Shown here: positions 13,001-23,247 of the stretch, in pieces
How positions within the stretch are numbered: the first letter of the stretch is position 1
Layout of the letters: every line of letters begins with the position of its first letter
Assembly: GCF_040802235.1 (NCBI RefSeq)
Contig: NC_133167.1
Span: forward strand, 16,298,501-16,362,500
Length of the DNA stretch: 64,000 bases
Direction of reading: 5' to 3'
DNA from: Manis javanica
Lineage: Eukaryota > Chordata > Mammalia > Pholidota > Manidae
Program-made: the position numbers and the translations under genes
The notes under the pieces: generated by a model
The model's input: only the letters and a program-made list of their open reading frames with translations
What the model was told of the DNA's origin: nothing
The model's database searches: none

Positions 13001-13130
13001 ACCCATCTTGTGTGGGTTTGTACCCAGGGAATCTGGCTTCCATAGGAAAAAGATCCTTAGACTGCATATGCCACATGGCTCTTAAGAGTCAATGACAAGC
13101 ACAGTAAAAGCTGTTCTTCACCCATCAGAT
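10090..13130. other. Mostly unique sequence, GC-richer, no gene recognised
   Basis: Part of 10,140-10,360 resembles the unassigned old repeat at 9,075, with 'cagtgcctcaccaggtgcc' and 'gagctgagttttgaaaatg'. The rest is unique. Open frames up to about 110 codons occur on both strands in GC-rich DNA and overlap each other, which suggests chance. The block 11,925-12,300 is AT-rich, non-repetitive and is described among the findings. Confidence 0.45.
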
Positions 13131-13139
13131 TCACAGGAC

Positions 13140-14350
13140 ATTTAAAACACTGACCATTTTAACAGAGGATATAGGGAAATGGATAAAATTATAAACTGTT
13201 AGGAGGAGGGTAAATTGACACAATGTGTTGAAAGGCATTTTGCCAATTTCAGTTAAAATATATTAGGTCAAACCATATGAAATTGCCAATATTCAATCAT
13301 CTTAGACCTATAAAAATGTTATATGGTTCTGCTTAATACAAGTGCACACCCTTCAGCTTTGCATAGCCGCTTCTTTGTAGCTCCCCTGGAGAAATATTGG
13401 CACATTTGCACAAAGATCTTACACAAAGATGTTCACTGGAACATATGTGGGACAATAGAAGTTTGAGGCTCATCAATAAGAGAATGGTAAACCATGATAG
13501 ATCCCTACTGCGAAATACTACATAGCAGGTAAGAAGTTTGATATTTTCAACAAATACATTGCAAGGAGAGAGAGAGATTAAGAAACAGAGAGGGAACCTA
13601 CAGGGTATAAGGGACTTAGGAGATATATTAACCAAACGCAATGTGTAGCTCTTAATAAGACCCTGATTCAAACAAATAATTTTTTAAACTAGATAAATCT
13701 TGATATTAAGGGAATTGTTAATTTTTTAAGTGTGACAATGATATTGTGCTTATGATTTTTAATAGCCATTATCTATCTTTTAGAGATACATAATGAAATA
13801 CTTACGGTTGGCATGCTAAACCTGGGATTTGCTTTAATACAATAAAGGAGGAGAAAGTAAGTTCCAGAAAATAATGTTTCAGATTGAATGAGTTTTCAAT
13901 TGTTGAGGCTGGGTAGCAGGTATATAAAACGTCATTATATTATTCTGTCTATTTTTGCATGTATTTAAAATTTTCCATAACAAATTACTAAAAATAAAGT
14001 ATCGACTTCTAAACAAAAGATATGGTTCTCTTGTGTACTGTCAAGAAAAGGATATATTAAATGAAACATCAAGGTTGTAGTATAATGTTACACTATGACA
14101 CATATTATATTGTGGTATCAGTTATTTAAAGAATAAAAACACAAAACCACAGGCACACCTATGTAAATGTATTTTTTAAAGCGCTGAAGGTTATACTCTA
14201 ACCTGACAACAGCCGTTACTACTAAAGAAGAAACTGGGATTGGAAAATGAAAGGGTGGGAATGGTTGGGGAGAATTTTCCCTTTTATCTGTTGTGTTTTT
14301 ACAAGACTATCTTAATGTACCACTTGTGTAATTTTAAAAAATATTAAGCA
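13140..14350 (+). mobile_element. Ancient L1M 3' end
   Basis: The sequence has the character of an old L1 3' end: 'cacaaagatgttcactgga', 'catcaataagagaatggta', 'ctactgcgaaatactacat', and a terminal region with 'cttaatgtaccacttgtgta' before an A-rich stop near 14,350. The ORF2 frame is destroyed and the limits are approximate. Confidence 0.65.
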
Positions 14351-14529
14351 TCCTTAACCAAAAAATTTTAAATAGCACTCGGGAGGGTTCCTCAAGTTGT
14401 TTCCAAAACAAGCCCTCAGAAGTGGAGGTGCCGCAAGCTGAGTTGGGCACAGACAACAAGGTGTCGCCTCACTTCTTGCATGTGACTCACCACTGTTCAT
14501 AGAGGAGGAGAGAAGAAGAAACTGCCCCT

Positions 14530-14697
14530 TCATAAGCACCTAGTAAGTGGCAGACATGTTGACATGCATTATTTCTGAGATACTCATAATAATCATGGAC
14601 CAGCCATACAAACCAGAGGTTAGGGACCTTCCCAAGTCCCTTCAGCTAATCCAGGTCTGACTCCAAAGTCTGTGTCCCTTTGCCATAGCACGCTGTG
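14530..14697 (-). mobile_element. MIR SINE fossil
   Basis: The reverse MIR order is visible: 'taagcacctagtaagtggca', 'gacatgcattatttctgaga', then 'caggtctgactccaaagtct' and 'tgccatagcacgctg'. The middle part is eroded. Confidence 0.65.
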
Positions 14698-15289
14698 GGT
14701 GGTCAGGCTCTGCTCGGTCTGGGGATTCCCCTGGGGCCAGGCAGAGCAGGGGTGCCTTTGCAGTGCCAGTGGGAGGAGAAAGAAGAGAATGGTCACATGT
14801 GACAGGAAAGGGGAGGAAGAGGAGCAAGAACAGCCGGAGGGGTACAGGGACAACGCGGACGATGACTGGGGAGGTTGGCAGCAGGCCCCGTGACTGCGCA
14901 TCACTGCAGCCACGACGAGCATGGTGCTGACAGGGAAGCCACCAGGCTGGCTGCAAAGAGGAGTGAGGGGAAGCCAGCACTGCCTTCTCATCATCATACC
15001 AGGTGAGTGTCTGAGGCGAGGGGGTGGAAGATACAGTGGGCACAGTGACAGTGGGGAGGGGAGGTGACAGTCAGAGCGGTGTTCTCAGCAGAGGAGAGAG
15101 ATCCCCCCGACAGGGAGAGGAGAGAGAGGGGAGGAAAGAGGAGAGCAGAAGGATCATTGCCAAGCTCTCGGAGTGCCAGGCAAGCAGACCACCTTGGGCT
15201 CTTGTAGAAATTTTACAAATAAAAAATGAATCCAGCTAGTTTCTCAAACCAGTCACGTTCTCAGACCTTCCCACCTGCAGCTGGTTCCT

Positions 15290-15625
15290 CTGCTTAGCAC
15301 ATGCCCCCAACCACCCTTAGATGGGTTTTCCATCCCTCCAGACGCAGCTAAAATGTGCCCCCTCAGAGAAGCAGCCTGTCTGCCCTAAAGAGATGCCCCC
15401 TCAGTCTCTCTCCCTCCCTCTTAGTTATTACATAAGAGCATGGGTCACATTTTGTAACCAATTATTCCTTGTTAATCACCTTCACTTGTTAATTACCATC
15501 ACTTCCTAACCTCCCCGTTGGGGACGAGGGGCAAGTAGACTCAGCTGGTTTAGTTTATCACTATCCTCAGCACCCAGCAACGTGTCAGGTGCAATAATTG
15601 TTTGAAGAATGGATGGATGAAGAAA
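15290..15625 (+). mobile_element. L2 LINE 3' end
   Basis: Typical L2 3' wording is present: 'cagctaaaatgtgccccctc', 'agagaagcagcctgtctgcc', 'tatcctcagcacccagcaac', and a terminal 'aatggatggatgaagaaag'. The last part is the usual short-tandem L2 tail. It is noncoding. Confidence 0.75.
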
Positions 15626-15639
15626 GAAGAAAGAGACAG

Positions 15640-16620
15640 AGAGACAAGGAAGGAGAGGGAGGGAATTACAACAGCTCACTTCATTCTCTGCTTCCCAAGG
15701 GCAAAGGAGTACCTGGCAGGCAAAGAAAACTGCCCTGAACATTTCTTCCAGTAGCATCTACTCTAAAGGTAAGACTCTCAGTTTGGAAACCTAGCCTGTA
15801 ACCCTCCGCTAAGTTGACTCTTGGCTGGTTTTATCCATACCCAATCTCTCCTCCATTCCTCAGGCGAGAGAAGAACTGGCTGGAAACTAACTGCCTGTTG
15901 GATTCTGCATAGAAAATAAAGTATGCATCCGAAATATTATTCAGTTGTCTGAGAACTGCTAGACTACATTTTAAGCTGGCATCATGGAGTATTTATAACT
16001 GCCAAAACAAGTTATTTCAAAAATAAACGTGGTATTTTTAGCCCAATGTTGTTTGTTGATAACCTGTTTTGTTAAGTCATAAGCGTGGCTCACAATCAGC
16101 AGCATGTGTCCCAGCAGCCCTGGTTACCAGGGTTAATCTTCAGTCACTGGATGCCCAGCTCACTGAGTGATGGGACCAGCCTGGCCATTCCTCCAGAGCT
16201 TGTGCACTACCCACCAAGCAGTCTGGTCAATTCTGCTCCTTTCCTTCCTCTGCGGGTGGCTGAGATGGAAGAGAGAAAGGGTAATGGCAGCAGTGAGAAT
16301 GGAAAAAGGAAAACAAGTGTGGGAGGGATGCGGGGGCAGGTACCCAGACGCTCTGCTAGAAGATGTGAGGGGCAACCAAAGAACAGGGATGGAGACGGCA
16401 GAGGGGAAGGACAGCCAGACAGAAGGTCCCCTGTGGCCAGGGGAGCCCAACGGGCCTTAGAGTGTAGAGGACCTGCAGCGGCCCCAGCCCTGGATCTGAA
16501 GCCTGTACCTGAGGTGGGGTTTTCTGGGAAGGGAAGCAAGAGCCCTGGGAGCCTTGGTCTTCAGTTCTCTCCCATTTTTACAGTCTTATCTCCTGCTCCT
16601 GCTGCCCAACTGTGATGAAG
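15640..16620. other. Unique sequence without a recognised gene
   Basis: An open frame of 176 codons (16,085-16,615, plus strand) overlaps three other long frames in GC-rich, purine-rich DNA. It shows no domain, no conserved motif and a low-complexity composition. I treat it as chance. Confidence 0.4.
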
Positions 16621-16639
16621 ATTCTCAAGGAGCAAGTGT

Positions 16640-16858
16640 AGTGAGGACAGTGGGAAAAGCATTGGCATCACACAGATCCAGGCTAAACCCAGGCTCTGCC
16701 ACTCAACTGCTGTGTGACCTTGGGCAGGTGAGTTAACTCTCTTGGTCCTCAACTATGAAATATGGAAAATAATAGTACCTGCCTTCCATGGAGAGTACTA
16801 AGCACACTATTGTTTATAAAGTGCCTGCCATGTACCACGTAGCAGGAATAAATGGAGA
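16640..16858 (+). mobile_element. MIR SINE, well preserved
   Basis: Nearly the full MIR order is readable: 'cagatccaggctaaaccca', 'ggctctgccactcaactgct', 'gtgtgaccttgggcaggtga', 'aataatagtacctgcc', and 'aagtgcctgccatgtacc'. The conserved core 'tgtgaccttgggca' is intact. Confidence 0.9.
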
Positions 16859-17019
16859 CCCTTGGGTCTCCTACCCCCAGTCCCTGTCTCATTATTACTC
16901 ATTTTCCCCTGTTGTTTTAAGTTCAGGGGGAGGGTAGTTCAAGTCTGGACAGGGACTGTGGGAGAGGAGAGGAGGGGTGGACCCCAGGATGATTGTTCTG
17001 GGGAGATTAACAGGACTGG

Positions 17020-17116
17020 TGATGGTAACAGCATCAGATGTCTGAGGCTGTGGAGTCAGCCTGACCTGGTTTCAAATCCCACCTTTACCGTGTACTAACT
17101 ACAGTGGCCTCAGTAA
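17020..17116 (+). mobile_element. MIR SINE piece 1 of 3
   Basis: The 5' part of a MIR is present: 'ctgtggagtcagcctgacct', 'ggtttcaaatcccaccttta', then 'gtgtactaactacagtggcc'. It stops at an LTR insertion. The next expected MIR words reappear at 17,612. Confidence 0.85.
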
Positions 17117-17611
17117 ATGTATTAGTCTCCTCTAGCCGCTATAACAAATGACCACAAACTTAGTGGCTTCACACAATACCTATTTATCACTTTACAGTTC
17201 TGGATGTAAGAAGTCCAAAATCAGCTTCACTGGCTGAAATCAAGATGTTGGCAGGGCTCACTCCTTCTGAAGGCTCCAGGGGGAATCCACTTTCTGGCCT
17301 TGTCCAGCTTCTAGTGGCTGCCTCTAGTCCCTGGCTTCTAACCTTTTCTTCTGGCACCAAAGAACATCATTCCAATCTCTGCCTCCATCATCTCGCTGTC
17401 TTCTCTGACTCTCACCCTTCTGCTTCCCTCTTATGAAGATGCTTGTGGTGATACTGGGCCCCCTGGACAATCCAGGATAATCACTCCATCTCGAGATCCT
17501 TAACTTAATCACATCTGCAAAGTCCCTTTGGCCATGTAAGGTAACTTTGACAGATTCTGGGAATTAGGACATAAATATTTAGGGGGGGGTGCCATTATTC
17601 AGCCTATCACT
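17117..17611 (-). mobile_element. MLT1-type LTR inserted in a MIR
   Basis: The plus strand begins 'tgtattagtctcctctagcc' and continues with 'caaacttagtggcttcacac', 'acagttctggatgtaagaag', 'aatccaggataatcac' and 'ccattattcagcctatcac', a reverse-strand MLT1 LTR. The flanks 'cagtaaat' and 'cagtgaat' look like a short target duplication. It is a solo LTR without internal genes. Confidence 0.88.
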
Positions 17612-17640
17612 GCCAGTGAATTAACTTCTCTGAGACTTGT
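17612..17640 (+). mobile_element. MIR SINE piece 2 of 3
   Basis: The words 'taacttctctgagacttg' and 'ttccttactgtaaaaa' are the middle of MIR ('taacctctctgagcctcagt...'). They continue piece 1 across the LTR and are cut again by the next repeat. Confidence 0.75.
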
Positions 17641-18130
17641 TTTCCTTACTGTAAAAAGGATTTTATGTGTCAACTTGCCTGGGCCCTGGTACCCAGCTAT
17701 TTGGTCCAACTTCAGTCTAAATGTCACTGTGGAGGTCTTTTTTTCAATGAGATCAGTATTTGAATCAGTAGGCTTTGAGTAAAGCAATTTATCCTCTATA
17801 ATATGGGTGGGAATCATCCAATCAGTCAAATACCTTAAGAGAAAAAGACGGACAGCTCCTGAGAAAGAAGGAATTCTACCTCCAGACTGCATCTGGACTC
17901 AAGCCACACCATCAAGATTCCCCGGGATCTCCAGCCTTCCTGCCTGTCCTACAGATTTTAGACTCACTAGCCCCACAATCACATGAGCCAATTCCTTAAA
18001 AATAAATAAATAAATTTTATAAATACATGTGAGCACACACACACGCATGTATGTACATGTATACAGTTGTGCTTGTGTGTGTGTATGTGTATAGGTTCTG
18101 TTTCTCTGAAGAACCCTGACAAATACACCT
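17641..18130 (+). mobile_element. Second repeat inserted in the same MIR (LTR-like, family not assigned)
   Basis: It opens with 'attttatgtgtcaacttgcc', has 'ggtgggaatcatccaatcag' and 'cacatgagccaattccttaa', and closes with 'ggttctgtttctctgaagaa' then 'ccctgacaaatacac'. I recognise this as a common mammalian repeat ending but cannot name the family reliably. CA/TG microsatellites sit at 18,033-18,044 and 18,073-18,090. It separates MIR pieces 2 and 3. Confidence 0.65.
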
Positions 18131-18132
18131 AC

Positions 18133-18222
18133 TTTTAATGCATTTTTATCCAGTTTAAATGAGGTAAAACTTGCAAATGCTCAGCACAGTGCCCAGCACA
18201 TAAAGGTTAATAAACATGTGGT
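18133..18222 (+). mobile_element. MIR SINE piece 3 of 3
   Basis: The 3' end of MIR resumes: 'aatgaggtaaaacttgcaaa', 'gctcagcacagtgcccagca', 'cataaaggttaataaacatg'. It is collinear with pieces 1 and 2, so one MIR has been interrupted twice. Confidence 0.8.
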
Positions 18223-19505
18223 GGTTGTGCCTTTTTTTTAACACGAAAATAAGGATGTCTCCAAATTTGAGTTATTATGCCACAATGGGCATTGAGTTAG
18301 GTTGGGGAAAAGAGCAGGACAAAGACCAGCTCCAAGACTTTAGAAATTTTCCTATATTCAGGCATGGAAATTCCTCAGGGCACTTTCTATGGTCCCCTAC
18401 TTGACCCTAAATTAGGGTCTTGCCCTCAGGGAGTTATTTCTTATGAATGAAAGATGAGTTGAGCACTCTGAACAAGCCGCCACCTCTGGGTGTGGCGTGC
18501 AGCCTTCACGGCTGCAGACGTAGCTAGGAATGGAGGCAAGAAGGTATCAGAGTCAGGGACATCTGCCCACAAAGAAATGTCCTCAAGTCATGCTCAAGTC
18601 CAAGGCTGAGGAACAACACTAATGTACCAAGCCTGCTGGCCTCAGAGATGTAGAGACCTCCCACATGAGCCATCTGTCTTCTCACTGAGCCAAGGAATGA
18701 GACAGAAGGAGGAAAGGAGGGGAGAGAAAAAGACAGAAAAACCACAGCTTCTATGCATTGGTAATCTGTGGTTCACAATGCTTGCGTCTCAAGCCATAGG
18801 GCACCACACTGCGAAACTGGTCAGCATTGTCCACTGACTGGCATTTAAAGAGGGAACAAGCTCACAGGGCAGCAGGGAAACACCTTAAGGCATATACTCT
18901 TCCAGTCGCCTTTTTTTTTTGCAGCCTCTCAAGTGGTTTACTGTTGCTCACTGGAGTCAAGCATGTGGGGATGTTTAGGTGGATCAGCACCTCAGCTCTG
19001 GAAGGTACTGTGAGTCTCCCCTTCAGTGGGAGTCAGTCACAGAAGCTCAGGTTCACTGAGCTGCAGCAGGCAAAAGTGTCTTCAGTTCAAACACTGTGGC
19101 AATTTGCATGGTAATTTGCACTGCAACCCTTTGTTCCCCTGTCATCCCGAAGAAACCCTCCCAAAAGTTGAAGGAAAGCAGCTCAAATGTTTATAGCCTG
19201 CTCGACACACCATGACTCCTCCCCTCCTCCTGCCAGACAGAGGGGAGGGGACAGAGGGTATGGGTTTTATTGTGGTGGCTGGTGTGCTTTGACATTGTTC
19301 AGTACAGAGGCTGGAAGAAAGACAGGGTAAAGTCATCAGTTGGCAGCACTGTAAGAAAACCTAATATTGGAAACTATTTGTGATTAGCTAGAAGTTAACC
19401 TCCCAACTAGTAATAAAAATTTTGTCTTCCACTGGTATAATGCTCCTCACTTTTCAAAATATACTTCCACTTACTGTCGTGAAGGGAAAAAGAAAGTTCT
19501 CTACT
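18223..19505. other. Unique sequence, no gene recognised
   Basis: No repeat family or exon is evident. Frames of 60-95 codons occur on both strands without features. A T-run lies at about 18,911-18,920. Confidence 0.4.
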
Positions 19506-19512
19506 AGAAGTG

Positions 19513-19860
19513 TCAAGGGCTAAATGTTTTTGTCCCTCCCAAGCCTCAGATGTTGAAGCCGTAACCCCCAGTGTGATGGTATTTGGACCTTTGGGTTAGA
19601 TGAGATTATGAGAACCCAGTCTTCATTATGGGAGTATTGCCTTTATAAGAGACAAGACATGTTTCCCCCACTCTCTCTTTCCCTCCCTCCCTCCCTCCAC
19701 CACATGAGGACACAGCAGGAAGGCAGCCATCTGCAAGCCAGGAAGAGAGCCCTTACCGAGAGCTTGACCGTGTCGGCACTCTGATCTTGGCCTTCCAGCC
19801 ACTAGAACAGTGAGAAATAAATGTCTGTTGTTTAACCTCCCTTGTCTGTGGTAGCTCAAA
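19513..19860 (+). mobile_element. MLT1A/B-like solo LTR
   Basis: Landmarks occur in forward order: 'ggctaaatgtttttgtccct', 'cccccagtgtgatggtattt', 'ccaccacatgaggacacagc', 'gaaggcagccatctgcaagc', 'actctgatcttggccttcca', 'gtgagaaataaatgtctgtt'. The 'aataaa' in the last block is the LTR polyadenylation signal. A (CCCT)n run lies at 19,681-19,698. Confidence 0.9.
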
Positions 19861-20670
19861 AGCCCACTGGTGCCAAACTCAAATTTTAATTCATCCAATT
19901 GTTTTATGTAACCCAAATAAGCATTTTAGCCTGCTTTGCATACCCAACATCTGCTGGCATGGATAAGAGAAGCCCCAGGGCTACAAAGACCAGCAGCCCC
20001 TGCTGCCCTCTGACCCAGGCCAGGCTACTGAGCAGCAGCATCTAGACACCCCAGCCCCTCCCTGTCCCATCTCCCCAGGAGTCCCCTTGCCCCGCTTGCC
20101 TGAGTAGTGACCCCCAGGGCATAGCCTCTGGACAGTGAGGCTGAAGGGATCTTCCCCACATGCAAATCTGTCCGACCATCACCCAAATAAAGCCTGAGTG
20201 TGCTACTGCCACCTCATGTTCATATTTTTCTCTTCAACCAGTCCCCACATGCCTGGAACTCCCTATACCAGTGTCTCCAGGAGTCAAGTCAATATAGGTA
20301 TGAACAAAACCCACATCTATATGAGTCTAGGGAACAGTGAATTCTCAGAGTCCAACAGACAGCAGCCCCAAGGCTCAGAGGGTCACTCCACAGCCAAATC
20401 CTTACGAGTGACTGAAACTTGGGAGCTTCCAACCTCACTTGAGAGGCAGCTGACCAATGCCAGGCCAAACATGAGGACTCCAGCCAAGTAGATATCCATG
20501 CAAGGAGGGAAAGCAAGAATATCATGCATTGTGGTTGGGAGAGAGTGGGGCTCACACCCTCCTTGGAGGTACAGTGGCTACAACCAAGACTAGGGGCCTG
20601 CAATCTGCCTCCTTGCCAGATAGTGCTGCATGTCAGGCAGCTGAGAGAGCCTCTGAGAGGGCAGGCTGCT
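19861..20670. other. Unique sequence, no gene recognised
   Basis: No repeat or coding feature is supported. Two overlapping frames of about 100 codons on opposite strands (20,198-20,491 and 20,289-20,603) shadow each other. Confidence 0.35.
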
Positions 20671-20672
20671 GC

Positions 20673-20746
20673 TGGTGATGGTGGTGGTAGTGGTGGTGGT
20701 GATGGTGGTTAAGGTGGTGGTGGTGGTGGTGGTGGTGGTGGTGGTG
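20673..20746 (+). repeat. (GGT)n trinucleotide repeat
   Basis: Imperfect GGT/GAT triplets lead into an uninterrupted run of about eleven GGT units at 20,713-20,746. The complementary strand would read as poly-His or poly-Thr in overlapping open frames, which is a composition artefact. A pure run of this length is likely to vary in length between individuals. Confidence 0.95.
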
Positions 20747-20750
20747 ACAG

Positions 20751-21965
20751 GAGTACAAGCAGTTAGAACATTCTGGCTTTCCATTGATGGCAGGGTACTT
20801 TGTTTTACTTCGATGAAACAACCTGCCCAAGGTGGATAGCAAGCTGTTTCACACTCTCCGGGAAACTGCCGTGAAAGACACTCAGGCCTTCACAGAACAG
20901 CTCCCAGTGACAGCCAAGGAAGAATGCAAAGGTCCACAAAGCCCAGCTCTGAACCCCTGCTGCTCAGAGGTTTGCATGTCTCTCTGTGATCTAGAAAGGC
21001 AAAAAGGAAAGGCTTCCTTTATAAAAAGCCTGGGCAATAGCAGGAAGTTTTTACATCATAAACCTGTGATGTAACTGAAGACATGGTTCGATTCATTCCT
21101 GTCATCATCCAATCCTTTCTTCATGTCCATCTTGCCTCCTCAACTAGATTAGAAGCTCCTTAAAGCCAGCGATTATTACACCCTGAGATGTATGAAATTA
21201 CAACTCATTGCTCTAATTCCCCCCATGGCAACCAGAGCAGAGGTAACACTGCATGGCCGTCAGTTGTTCTAGCAATGAAAATCAATCTTATGCCCACCTT
21301 GGAGGCTTCTTGATTTACTTGGAGCCAAAGATTATCATTATTAAACCGATCCATTTTCCCAGATCGGTGAGCAGATACCTGCAAACTGAATCATAATTTT
21401 CCTTAGCAACAACTCATGATTGGGAGTTCTGTTGCTAATCAAGAATTCAACACCAAATCAATCATAAATATGACTGCAATCATTTAAACAGAATCACAAT
21501 CCACAATCATTTAAAAGAATAGAATTATTCTCCAAGTAGTAAAACTTCAGAGCTTGAAAGGACCCTCAGGTGCTCTAGTCAGCTCCCTTCACCCCATGCG
21601 GGCAGAAGCAGGGTCCTAGGAAGATGAGCCACACAAGCCACCCAGCACCTGAGTGGTACTTGACCTCCAGCCTGTGGGGCTCTCTCTCCTCCACACCCTA
21701 CTCTGCCCCGCTGGCAATCTCATAAAATTGGCATGAATATATCATCTTCATTCATGTTATGCCCCAAAATACTCATTTCAAAAGTCCTACTCTATCATAA
21801 CTGAACTCCCCAAAGCGTTTTTCCTAATATTCACCCTACAAAAAGCTAACAGATATTGTGCCAGAGACCCACCTGTGCACTCTAAGCCTTCCCTCCTGCC
21901 TTCCTTTGCTGAATTATGGAACTGGGACCTCACAAACTACATTTCTCAGAACCCCTAGCCAATAG
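20751..21965. other. Unique sequence including a candidate regulatory block
   Basis: No gene is seen. From about 21,215 to 21,520 the sequence is AT-rich, non-repetitive and dense in factor-like motifs. RFX-like half-sites lie at 21,223-21,232, 21,403-21,410 and 21,431-21,438, and several 'aatcat' or 'tgattg' words are present. A weak L2-like patch ('ttagaagctccttaaagcca') lies near 21,150. Confidence 0.4.
21403..21438. promoter_or_regulatory. Inverted RFX-like half-sites (candidate)
   Basis: 'TTAGCAAC' at 21,403-21,410 faces 'GTTGCTAA' at 21,431-21,438, a perfect 8-bp inverted repeat with a 20-bp spacer. GTTGC(T/C)A is the half-site known for RFX factors. Whether any protein binds here is inference, and the spacer is longer than in a classic X-box. 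Confidence 0.3.
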
Positions 21966-22206
21966 GCTTCCAGTTAGATTCTGTGAATGTGAGGGAATGG
22001 CAGGTGACTTGAAGATGGCAGGGTGTGTTAATTTTCTATTGCTGCCATAACAATTTACCACAAAGTTAGTGGTTTAAAACAACGATCATTTTTTATCTCA
22101 CAATTCTGTAAGTTCAGACGTTCCATGTGCTCAGCTGAGTTCTCTGCTTTGGGTCTCAAAAGCCCAAGATCAGGTGTTGGCCAGCATAGGCTCTTGTCTG
22201 GAGGCT
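21966..22206 (+). repeat. 241-bp direct duplication, copy 1
   Basis: This stretch recurs at 23,007-23,247, exactly 1,041 bp downstream, with only two base differences (G/A in 'gctgccat' versus 'gctaccat', T/G in 'ccatgtgc' versus 'ccatgggc') and no gaps. It includes about 60 bp of non-LTR DNA and the start of an MLT1 LTR. The identity is far above what the age of the LTR would give. Confidence 0.97.
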
Positions 22207-22575
22207 CTGCAGGAAAATCTACTTCCAGGCACATTCACACATTGGCAGAGTTCAGTTCCATGAGGCTGTAGGACTGGGAGCTCTGAGGTTTCCTTGCCGG
22301 CTGTGAGCCAGTAGTCATTCTCAGCTTCTAGAGGCTGCCCACATTCCTTGGCTCATGGCCCTCTTCATCTTCAAGGCCAGAAATATCAGACAGTCTTTTT
22401 ATACTCTGAATTTCTCAATTTCCCATTTTTGCTTCCTCTTCTATTTGTAAGGGCTCATGAGATTGCACTGGGCCCACATTAAAAAATCCAAGTTCCCTGT
22501 CGTGAGATCAGCTGACTAGTAACCTTAGTTATATCTGCAAATATCCTCTTCCCAAATAACATGACATATTCCTGG
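22025..22575 (-). mobile_element. MLT1-type LTR
   Basis: Plus-strand landmarks of a reverse MLT1 are 'taattttctattgctgccat', 'caatttaccacaaagttagt', 'ctagaggctgcccacattcc', and 'gatcagctgactagtaacct' near the end. Its first 182 bp lie in the 241-bp duplication. No internal retroviral genes are present. Confidence 0.85.
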
Positions 22576-23006
22576 GCATGATGCCAGGGGAGAGAGATCG
22601 TAGATTCCAGAAATCTGCCTATGACAGAGGGTGGCACCCTCCAGGAGACAGCTGGGGGCTCCAGAGTCCTTCTACAGGTCCAGCTCTTATAGCTCAAAAC
22701 ACTTACATCATCCCAGCACCAGGGCTTATCAAGTCCCTAGCGGTCCCACCACCTGCTGCATCCACCGTACCCTGTGTCCCCTTGCTGGGCTCAGCACCCT
22801 GTGAGTTTCCCCCCAAGACTGCAGAAGCAAGTGTGTCCCACGTTCTGATAACACCAAATCCACCCTTCATGCTTGTAGCTCTTTCTTGTAGTTGTGAATC
22901 TCCAGATCACAATACCTTTTTGGCCCTTTCAGCTCTCCAACACTTTAAAACTAGATCTGTATAGTCAGTCCTCTCTCAGTTAGCCAGTTTCTTTTCATTT
23001 TCCTCA
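22576..23006. other. Unique sequence between duplication copies
   Basis: A 128-codon frame (22,578-22,964) begins inside the LTR end and shows no recognisable domain. I see no gene here. Confidence 0.4.
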
Positions 23007-23247
23007 GCTTCCAGTTAGATTCTGTGAATGTGAGGGAATGGCAGGTGACTTGAAGATGGCAGGGTGTGTTAATTTTCTATTGCTACCATAACAATTTACC
23101 ACAAAGTTAGTGGTTTAAAACAACGATCATTTTTTATCTCACAATTCTGTAAGTTCAGACGTTCCATGGGCTCAGCTGAGTTCTCTGCTTTGGGTCTCAA
23201 AAGCCCAAGATCAGGTGTTGGCCAGCATAGGCTCTTGTCTGGAGGCT
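23007..23247 (+). repeat. 241-bp direct duplication, copy 2
   Basis: This is identical to 21,966-22,206 at 239 of 241 positions. It begins abruptly at 'gcttccagttag' after unrelated sequence and stops abruptly at 'ggaggct', where unrelated sequence follows. The LTR part is therefore a truncated second copy produced by duplication rather than by a second retroviral insertion. Confidence 0.97.

Noticed and set aside
16085..16615. 176-codon open frame
   Set aside because: It overlaps three other long frames on both strands in GC-rich, purine-biased DNA and shows no conserved motif.
20590..20842. Poly-His and poly-Thr minus-strand frames
   Set aside because: They are translations of the GGT microsatellite, so composition explains them.
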